A program made the translations under genes and the position numbers. Source: Actinoallomurus spadix (GTDB lineage Bacteria; Actinomycetota; Actinomycetes; Streptosporangiales; Streptosporangiaceae). From it: 64,000 nucleotides of DNA. Shown here in pieces: positions 58,041-64,000 of this stretch. How positions within the stretch are numbered: the stretch's first letter is position 1; every line of letters starts with the position of its first letter. The notes below the pieces were generated by a model. It ran no database searches. It was not told the DNA's origin and saw only the letters and a list, made by a program, of their open reading frames with translations. The stretch spans positions 116,988-180,987 of the forward strand of contig NZ_JAMXMX010000015.1 in assembly GCF_024055725.1 (NCBI RefSeq). Direction: 5' to 3'.

Positions 58041-61000
58041 GTCTCGGCCGCCTCGCGGTCGCCTTTCGCCCGGAGCGTCGCCGACAGGCCCGCCAGCGCC
58101 CGGGCGGCCTCGATCCGGTACCCGACCCGCGTGGCGATCTCGTGGGCCTCGGTGTGGAGGTCCGCCGCCACGGCGTACCGTCCCTGAGCGCGGTAGACGC
58201 CGGCGACGATGTTGCGCACGGCGGCCTGGCGGATCGGGGCCCGGCTGCCGCGGTCGAGTTCGAGCGCGCGTTCCGCGTGCCGCATGGCCGCGGCGCTCTC
58301 TCCCAGGCGGTGCCGCACCGTGGCGCAGAGGGCGTGCACGCGGGACATCTCCGCGACGGGGGCCGTGTCGGCGGTGAGTTCGAGCACGCGGTCCAGGCAG
58401 TCGCCCGCCTGCCGGGCCTGGTCCAGGCGGAGATGGGCCACCGCGAGGTCCGTGAGGGCGACGGCCTCCATGTCCCAGGCGCCGATCCGGTGGTCGATCT
58501 CGACCGCCTGGCGCGCGGCGTCGGCCGCCTCGCCGTAGCGGCCGCACTGTTCGTGCAGGCCGCTGAGGTCGACCAGTGACGCGGCCTTCGCGCGGTGCGC
58601 GCCGAGTTCGTGTTTGAGGGCGATGGACCGCAGCAGGTACGGCAGCGCCTCCCGGTACCGTCCCAGGGTCGTCAGCAGCAGGCCCAGGGTACCCGTGCTC
58701 TTGGCCTCCCCCATGTGATCGTCCAGGGCCACTGCCAGCTTCAGGCTCTCCTCGGTCGCCGCCAGGCCGTCCTCGAGGCGGCCCAGCCGCCACTCCGCGG
58801 CAGCCACGTCGGACAGGCCGCGCGCCAGCAGGGACCGGTCGCGCAGGGCGCGCGCGCACTCGACGCCCAGCGTGGCGACCTGGTGGAACTCCTCGAAGCG
58901 GCCGCGGGCCTCCAGCACGAGGACCGCGTTGTGCGCGAGTTGCGCCGCGGGCCGGTAACGGCCCGCCGCGTGGGCCTGCACCGCGACCTGGACGAGGCTG
59001 TCCAGCTCGCGGTGAAGCCATGCCCGGGCGGTCCGGCCGTCCGTCAGCACCGGCAGGGCGAGCTGCGGGCCGGGCCCGGACCGGGTGGTGTTCCGCCCGG
59101 GGAAGGCGAGGTCGCAGGCCAGGTCGGAGGCCGCGCGGTAGTAGTCGGACAGCCGCGTCAACGCGGCGTCGCCGGTGTGGTCGTCCGGCGCCTCGTCCCG
59201 GGCGCGCAGCCAGTGGGCGAAGCTGCGGACCAGGTCATGGAAGGCGTACTGGGACGTCTCGTACTGCTGGAGCAGGTGGGTGTCCAGCAGGTGTTCGAGG
59301 ACATCCTCGGCGTGCGCCGGATCCGTGCCGAGCAGCGCCGCAGCCGAGTACATGTCGATGTCCGTGCCCGGATGCCGGCTCAGCAGCATGAAGGACGCGC
59401 GGTGCTCGTCGTCCAGCGCGTCGTACGACAGGCTCAGGGTCGCCGTGACGCTGCGGTCGCCGGCGCGCAACTCGTCCAGGCGGCGGGTCTCGTCGCGCAG
59501 CCGGTCGACCAGGTAGCGCACCGACCATCGGGGACGGTTGCGCAGCCGGGCCCCGGCGATCCGCAGCGCCAGCGGCAGGTGGCCGCAGAGCCCGGCCAGC
59601 TCGGCGACGGCCTCGGGCTCCCGGGCGGCGCGGTCCGGCCCGAGCATGCTGGTGATCATCGCGACGCTGTCGGTGGCCGGCATGACGCCCAGGGACACCC
59701 ATTCGGCGCCGTCCAGCTCGACGAGCCGGGTCCGGCTGGTGATGATGACCAGGGTGTCGGCGGAGTTCGGCAGCAGGGGCAGCACCTGAGCGCTGTCGGC
59801 GACGTTGTCGAGCAGTAAGAGGAGCCGGTGGCGGACCACCGTGCTGCGCCACAGCGCCAGCCGGCCGGGCAGGTCCTCGGGGATCTGCTCCCCGGGCACC
59901 TCCAGCATTCGCAGCAGGATGCCGGCGACCGCGCCCGGCCGCAGGGGGCGCTCACCGGGCGTGTACCCGCGCAGGTCGACGTACAGATGGGCGTCGGGGT
60001 AGTGGTCGGCGAGCCGGTGGGCCACGCGGACCGCGAGCGAGGTCTTGCCGCTGCCGCCCATCCCGTCGATGGCGACGATGCGGGGGCTCCACCCCGGGCC
60101 CCGCGTGGGACCGCGGTGGTGCCCCACGTCGGGCTGGTTGGGGTGGTCGACGAGCTGGGCGAGCTCCTCCGCGCGGCCGGTGAAGTCCGGCAGGTCGTAC
60201 GGCAGCGTGCAGCGGTGCGCGCCGGGCGCGACGGCGCTGGGGGCGGCGGGCGTGCCCCCGCCGAGCGGGGCGGTGGCGGTGGCGGCGGCCGGCGCCGGGG
60301 CCAGGTCGGGGCTGTTGCGGAGGACTGCGTCGTAGAGGGTGACCAGCCGGTCTCCCGGGTCGACGCCCAGTTCTTCGGCGAGCAGTTTGCGGACGCGTTC
60401 GTATTCGACGAGGGCCTCGGCCGGCCGGCCCGAACGGTACAACGCCAGCATCAACTGGGCGCGCAGTGCCTCCTGCATCGGATAGGCGTTGACCAGGTCC
60501 CGCAGATCACCGATCAGTTCGCGGCTCTCCCCCGATTGCAGGCGCAATTCGAAGAATCGCTCGATGGCGGCGAGCCGGCGTTCCTCGATCACCGCGGAGG
60601 CCGCGGCGATCACCTCGCCGCCCGTGCCGTCCAGCACCGGGCCGCGCCACAGCGCGAGGGCCTCGCGCAGGACGGCGACCGCCTGGGCCGGGCGGCCGGC
60701 GGCCTCCTCCTGCTGGGCCCGCCGCACCAGATCGGTGAAGATCGTCAGGTCGAGTTGCCGCGGCCGCAGCGCGGTGCGGTAGCCGGGTCCGGTGGTGACG
60801 ATCAGCCCGGGGCCGCCGGGGATGCGGCGGCGGAGTCCGGCCACCGCCTTGCGGACCTGGTGCGCCGCCGTCGTGGGGGCGTCCTCGGCCCAGACCGCCT
60901 CGATCAGCCGGGGCACCGGCACCACGCGTCCCTCGGCGAGCAGCAGGCAGACGAGGACGCGTTCCTGGACCGGTCCACCCAAGGCGAGCGATCGTCCCTG

Positions 61001-61066
61001 CCCCGTGCGGCATTCGAGTGAACCGAGAATATCGAATCGGACAGACTCGATGTCCGTATCGGTCAC
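57968..61066 (-). CDS. AfsR/SARP family transcriptional regulator
   Basis: 1032-residue regulator. An OmpR-like winged helix (about 8-100: LLAEGRVVPVPRLIEAVW, HQVRKAVAGLRRRIPG), a BTAD domain (about 105-250: LREALALWRGPVLDG, ALRAQLMLALYRSGRPAEALVEYERVR in parts), an NB-ARC ATPase (GMGGSGKTSLAVRVAHRL near 335, LLLLLDNV) and C-terminal TPR repeats (DHMGEAKSTGTLGLLLTTLGRYREALPYL in parts). Such proteins activate secondary metabolite clusters in response to ATP and phosphorylation. GGGAG lies 7 nt before the GTG. It is divergent from the YCII-LuxR gene. Confidence 0.93.
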   Translation of the reverse strand: MTDTDIESVRFDILGSLECRTGQGRSLALGGPVQERVLVCLLLAEGRVVPVPRLIEAVWAEDAPTTAAHQVRKAVAGLRRRIPGGPGLIVTTGPGYRTALRPRQLDLTIFTDLVRRAQQEEAAGRPAQAVAVLREALALWRGPVLDGTGGEVIAAASAVIEERRLAAIERFFELRLQSGESRELIGDLRDLVNAYPMQEALRAQLMLALYRSGRPAEALVEYERVRKLLAEELGVDPGDRLVTLYDAVLRNSPDLAPAPAAATATAPLGGGTPAAPSAVAPGAHRCTLPYDLPDFTGRAEELAQLVDHPNQPDVGHHRGPTRGPGWSPRIVAIDGMGGSGKTSLAVRVAHRLADHYPDAHLYVDLRGYTPGERPLRPGAVAGILLRMLEVPGEQIPEDLPGRLALWRSTVVRHRLLLLLDNVADSAQVLPLLPNSADTLVIITSRTRLVELDGAEWVSLGVMPATDSVAMITSMLGPDRAAREPEAVAELAGLCGHLPLALRIAGARLRNRPRWSVRYLVDRLRDETRRLDELRAGDRSVTATLSLSYDALDDEHRASFMLLSRHPGTDIDMYSAAALLGTDPAHAEDVLEHLLDTHLLQQYETSQYAFHDLVRSFAHWLRARDEAPDDHTGDAALTRLSDYYRAASDLACDLAFPGRNTTRSGPGPQLALPVLTDGRTARAWLHRELDSLVQVAVQAHAAGRYRPAAQLAHNAVLVLEARGRFEEFHQVATLGVECARALRDRSLLARGLSDVAAAEWRLGRLEDGLAATEESLKLAVALDDHMGEAKSTGTLGLLLTTLGRYREALPYLLRSIALKHELGAHRAKAASLVDLSGLHEQCGRYGEAADAARQAVEIDHRIGAWDMEAVALTDLAVAHLRLDQARQAGDCLDRVLELTADTAPVAEMSRVHALCATVRHRLGESAAAMRHAERALELDRGSRAPIRQAAVRNIVAGVYRAQGRYAVAADLHTEAHEIATRVGYRIEAARALAGLSATLRAKGDREAAETYRGRADEEFGLLGVPPAPSGRCA

Positions 61067-61278
61067 CGTGCCGCTCCCGTCTTTTCTCCAGGACGAATCC
61101 GCCGTGAAGATAACAGCAAATATAGCCGTAATTACCTGACCTAGGGTTTTCCTGAGGTACGGGGAGTGGAGTCAGAGCGGTAACGAGACGGGACGCCACG
61201 GGGAGCGGCCGGCGCGACGCTGTCGGCGTATCCGAAGATCCGGAGTGCCGTGAGCACGACCGAAGATCAGGAGCGACG
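61067..61278. promoter_or_regulatory. AT-rich divergent promoter region
   Basis: Bases 61095-61160 are unusually AT-rich for this genome (AACAGCAAATATAGCCGTAA) and probably hold the promoter of the SARP gene and perhaps the opposite gene. No -35 could be assigned with confidence. Confidence 0.35.
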
Positions 61279-61851
61279 ATGAGGTTCTTGGTGGAACGGG
61301 AGCTGCGCGGCGGGACCGTACCGCCCAGGGTGAGATCGGGACACCGGGCCTACTGGCGCCGCAGATCCGACGAGGGCGTGCTGCTCTACGCGGGAAGCTG
61401 GACGGACGGCCCGGGCGACACGTTGCTGCTGAACACGCACGGCCCCGAGGCTCTGCGCGCCGTACTGGCCGGTGACCCCTACGTCCGCGACGGCGTCGTG
61501 ACCCGCACCCGGGTCCGCCGGCTCGGTGACCTGCTGCCGGGCCGGACCGCGGACCGGGGCCGCCCGCATGCCGCGCACGCCGACCGGGGACGCTCCGGCC
61601 CGGCCGGGCTGAGCCCGCATGAGTGGGGCGTGGCGCGGATGATGCTGGACGGGCTCACCAACCGGCAGATGGCCGACCGGCTGGGCGTGTCCCAGCGAGC
61701 GGTGGAGCAGCACATCACCCGGATCTACCGCAAGCTGGCCATCAGCCGGCGCGTTCAGCTCGCGGCGGCGCTGCAGGACGAACCCGGCGGCCCGGCCCGC
61801 GCCGCCGGGTCGGGGGCGCGGGCCGGGAACGTCACGGCGACGGGACCGTGA
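61279..61851 (+). CDS. YCII-like domain fused to LuxR-type HTH
   Basis: 190-residue protein. Residues 1-85 (MRFLVERELRGG, VRSGHRAYWRRRSDEGVLLYAGSW, TLLLNTHGPEALRAVLAGDPYVRDGVV in parts) have the strand-helix order of YCII ferredoxin-like domains; residues 109-166 are a LuxR/GerE HTH (LSPHEWGVARMMLDGLTNRQMADRLGVS, AVEQHITRIYRKL). There is no receiver or sensor domain of usual type. AGGAGC lies 6 nt before the ATG. Next to the SARP gene, it may sense a small molecule and regulate nearby genes. Confidence 0.75.
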   Translation: MRFLVERELRGGTVPPRVRSGHRAYWRRRSDEGVLLYAGSWTDGPGDTLLLNTHGPEALRAVLAGDPYVRDGVVTRTRVRRLGDLLPGRTADRGRPHAAHADRGRSGPAGLSPHEWGVARMMLDGLTNRQMADRLGVSQRAVEQHITRIYRKLAISRRVQLAAALQDEPGGPARAAGSGARAGNVTATGP

Positions 61852-61854
61852 CCC

Positions 61855-62631
61855 TCACAGCAGTGACCGTCCGGCGCCGCCGTCGACCGGCAGCACCACG
61901 CCCGTGACGCTGCCGGCCGGCGCCGACGCGAGGTACGCCGCGGCGGCGCCGATCTCCTCCGGCTCGGCGAGCCGGCCGATGGGGATGTCGGCGCTCAGCC
62001 CGGCGAGCCCTCCGTCGAGCTGCTCGGCCCACGCCTCCAGCGTGGGGGTCCGGGTCATGCCGGGCGCGATGACGTTCACGGTGACCGCCCCCTCACCGGC
62101 CTCGGCCAGCTCCTGCACCAGCGACTTGGCGTACCCGAGCACGGCCGGGCGCACGGTGTTGGACAGCGCCAGCCCCGGGATGGGCTGCCGTGCGGCGAGC
62201 GAGGTGACGAACAGGATCCGGCCGTACCCGGCGGAGCGCATGTGCGGCAGCGCCGCGCGCGTGAGGGTGACGGCCGACAGGAGGTTGAGCTCCAGCGCCG
62301 CCCGGTAGTCGGCCACGTCGAAGCGCTCGGCCCCGCCCTCCGGCGGGCTGCCGGCGTTCGCGACCACCACGTGCGGCCCGCCGTACGCCCCGGCGACCTC
62401 TTCGACCCAGCGGCGTACGGCGTCGTGGTCGGTGACGTCCAGCGCGACACCGTGCACGACGCCGTGCGTCCGCTCCCGCAGCAGGCGCACGGCGTCGTTC
62501 AGCCGGTCCGGGTCACGCCCGCAGATCGATACGGTCGCGCCCTCGGCGGCCAGCCGGTGGGCCACCGCGAGCCCGATCCCGCTGGTCGCGGCGGCGACCA
62601 CCGCCGTACGGCCGCGCAGTCCCAGATCCAC
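61855..62631 (-). CDS. Non-canonical SDR family oxidoreductase
   Basis: 258-residue SDR. The glycine motif is intact in the form AATSGIG, with CGRD and ANAG, Ser144 in VTSLAARQP, and a C-terminal VIAPGMTRTPTLEAW plus VTGVVLPVDGG. However the active-site YxxxK reads SNTVR (Ser157 and Arg161), so both catalytic Tyr and Lys are absent. Such members exist in the family and may be binding proteins or use another mechanism. Convergent with the YCII-LuxR gene by 3 nt; the APC permease is upstream on the same strand. Confidence 0.85.
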   Translation of the reverse strand: MDLGLRGRTAVVAAATSGIGLAVAHRLAAEGATVSICGRDPDRLNDAVRLLRERTHGVVHGVALDVTDHDAVRRWVEEVAGAYGGPHVVVANAGSPPEGGAERFDVADYRAALELNLLSAVTLTRAALPHMRSAGYGRILFVTSLAARQPIPGLALSNTVRPAVLGYAKSLVQELAEAGEGAVTVNVIAPGMTRTPTLEAWAEQLDGGLAGLSADIPIGRLAEPEEIGAAAAYLASAPAGSVTGVVLPVDGGAGRSLL

Positions 62632-62655
62632 CCGAGTCCTCCGTCCATCTCGTGG

Positions 62656-63939
62656 TCATGATTCGTGCTGCGCGAGCGGCTGCCCGGCCGGGACGGTACG
62701 CGGCCCGCGCGCCCAGCGGGCACCGCCGACGGCGGCGACGCCCAGCAGGAACGGCACCAGCAGCGCCCAGCCGCTGAAGACCAGCACGACGCCCATCACC
62801 GTGGCCGCCAGGACCGATCCCCACCAGACCGCGGTACCGCGGGGCAGCAACCGGACGCCCGCGACCAGGCCGGCCACGGTCACCGCGATGAAGCAGGCGG
62901 ACGCGGCGAGCATCACCCGGGACAGAGGGGAGCCGGTGGACAGCGCCACCGCGCACACCAGCGCGCTCAGCACGAACAGCAGGGTAAGGCTGCGGCGCGG
63001 GACCTCGCCCGGCCGATGTCCCCGCGCGAGCGCGGCGGGCAGCACGCCGTCGCGGGCCAGCGCGGCGCCCAGCCGCGAGGCGCCGGCCAGGTAGGCGTTC
63101 ATGGTGCCGAACGTGAGCAGCATGGCCATCACCGCGGTGATCACCGAGGCCGCCGTGCCCAGCCCGCGCTGGAGCAGCAGCGTCAGCGGGGCCGTGGAGC
63201 CGGCCAGCCGCGGGCCGAGGACCAGCACGCAGGTCAGGGCCAGGCCGAGGTACAGCACACCGACGACCACCAGCGTGGTCGCGGTCACCCGCGGCAGGTC
63301 CCGGCGCGGGTCGCGGAACTCCCCCGACAGGTGCGTGACCGCCTCCCAGCCGGCGAAGCTGAAGAACAACAGGCTCGCCGCCTGGCCGACGGCCAGCCAG
63401 CCGTGCGGGGCGAACGGCCGCAGGTTCGCCGGGTGCGCGGACGGCAGCGCGGTCACCACCGCCACCGCGAGCAGGACCGCGAGCAGCCCGACCAGGACGA
63501 GCTGCACCCGCCCGGAGACCTTCAGCCCGACCGCGTTGCTGCCGAACGCCGCGAGCAGCAGCACCGCGGCGACGGTCAGGGCCGTGCGCTGGCCGCCGCC
63601 GAGCGCGTGGGCGACGTACTGGCCGCCGACGTACGCCGTGGCCGGCGCACCGGCCGGCAGGGCGAAGTAGAACCAATACCCCACCGCGGCCGACGCCCGG
63701 GGCCCGAAGGCCTGGGACACGAACGTCGCCACGCCACCGCTGTCGGGGTACCGCGCGCCGAGCGCGGCGAAGGTGGTCGCGACCGGGACACAGAACAGCA
63801 GCAGGGTCAGCCAGGCCAGCAGCGAGGCCGGTCCCGCCGCCTCCGCGGCCAGCGCCGGGAGCGCCAGGATCCCGGCGCCCAGGATCGCTCCCACGTAGAT
63901 GGCGGTCCCCTGCGCCAGGCCGATTCGATGTGAGCTCAT
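62656..63939 (-). CDS. APC family amino acid/polyamine permease
   Basis: 427-residue transporter of the APC superfamily. IYVGAILGAGILALPALAAEAAG is the conserved TM1 motif (GxGI), and the remaining segments form about 12 membrane helices, including FFSFAGWEAVTHLSGEFRDPRRDLPR with the TM6-loop signature. It is expected to move an amino acid or amine, probably with protons. It ends 25 nt before the SDR gene and is likely cotranscribed with it. Upstream sequence continues to the window edge. Confidence 0.9.
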   Translation of the reverse strand: MSSHRIGLAQGTAIYVGAILGAGILALPALAAEAAGPASLLAWLTLLLFCVPVATTFAALGARYPDSGGVATFVSQAFGPRASAAVGYWFYFALPAGAPATAYVGGQYVAHALGGGQRTALTVAAVLLLAAFGSNAVGLKVSGRVQLVLVGLLAVLLAVAVVTALPSAHPANLRPFAPHGWLAVGQAASLLFFSFAGWEAVTHLSGEFRDPRRDLPRVTATTLVVVGVLYLGLALTCVLVLGPRLAGSTAPLTLLLQRGLGTAASVITAVMAMLLTFGTMNAYLAGASRLGAALARDGVLPAALARGHRPGEVPRRSLTLLFVLSALVCAVALSTGSPLSRVMLAASACFIAVTVAGLVAGVRLLPRGTAVWWGSVLAATVMGVVLVFSGWALLVPFLLGVAAVGGARWARGPRTVPAGQPLAQHES

Positions 63940-64000
63940 CAGTACTCCCTAAGATCGTTTTGTCTGGAGTGAGTCGCTCTGGATGCCCAGGGCGACGGGG

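Noticed and set aside
1..64000. tRNA, rRNA or insertion sequences
   Set aside because: No T-loop-like GGTTCGAATCC pattern, no rRNA segments and no transposase or terminal inverted repeats were noticed on either strand.

Overview
The window is very GC-rich (roughly 70% or more), densely coded, and uses GTG and TTG starts, many 4-nt ATGA/GTGA gene overlaps and actinobacterial families (SARP/AfsR regulator, CU044_5270, DUF3117, DUF6758, DinB/DUF664, eukaryote-type Ser/Thr kinases). It is a chromosomal segment of a high-GC Gram-positive actinomycete; the gene mix suggests Streptosporangiales/Thermomonosporaceae, which is inference. No rRNA, tRNA, CRISPR array, transposase or phage gene was seen.

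Layout. 1-20.2 kb is mostly housekeeping: two Ser/Thr kinases, a ferritin-like protein, a DEAD-box helicase, a GDPD, hydrolases, a metallo-beta-lactamase-fold protein with a degraded metal site beside a RecB-type nuclease, a LysE exporter, a PHP phosphoesterase, a CitE-like lyase, a PhoX-like secreted protein, and an ECF sigma/CU044_5270/secreted-propeller group. 20.5-30.6 kb is the conserved envelope-stress block also known around Mycobacterium tuberculosis sigE: MgtE-N/CBS protein, DUF1003, Mrp, TatB, HtrA, an RseB-like protein, anti-sigma factor, SigE and an O-methyltransferase. It has a textbook ECF promoter (GGAAC-N17-CGTT) upstream of sigE.

30.6-38.05 kb is the most distinctive region: a locally AT-rich leader with a short coupled ORF and mutually exclusive pairing around two start codons, followed by a tightly packed six-gene exopolysaccharide operon (nucleotide-sugar dehydrogenase, hyaluronan-synthase-like GT2, three NodB/CE4 deacetylases, a LamG-like protein). 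It appears to be a synthase-dependent pathway for a uronate-containing, de-N-acetylated polymer. 38.06-41.7 kb returns to core genes (leucyl aminopeptidase, DUF3117, enoyl-CoA hydratase, Nudix).

41.7-55.2 kb is accessory: two convergent cytochrome P450s (one lacking the ExxR arginine, as reported for CYP157), MarR and TetR regulators with recognisable operators, a flavin monooxygenase, SDR and NmrA oxidoreductases, an orphan fused permease, and a MacB-like ABC exporter. 55.3-57.6 kb is a small core group (Tag, SRPBCC, DivIVA-like protein, a shrunken dihydropteroate-synthase relic). The window ends with an AfsR/SARP regulator, a YCII-LuxR fusion, a non-canonical SDR and an APC permease.

A recurrent small-scale theme is microduplication at gene borders: three genes have their stop-codon region tandemly repeated downstream, and two operons have a duplicated ribosome-binding/start region that creates a very short coupled ORF.
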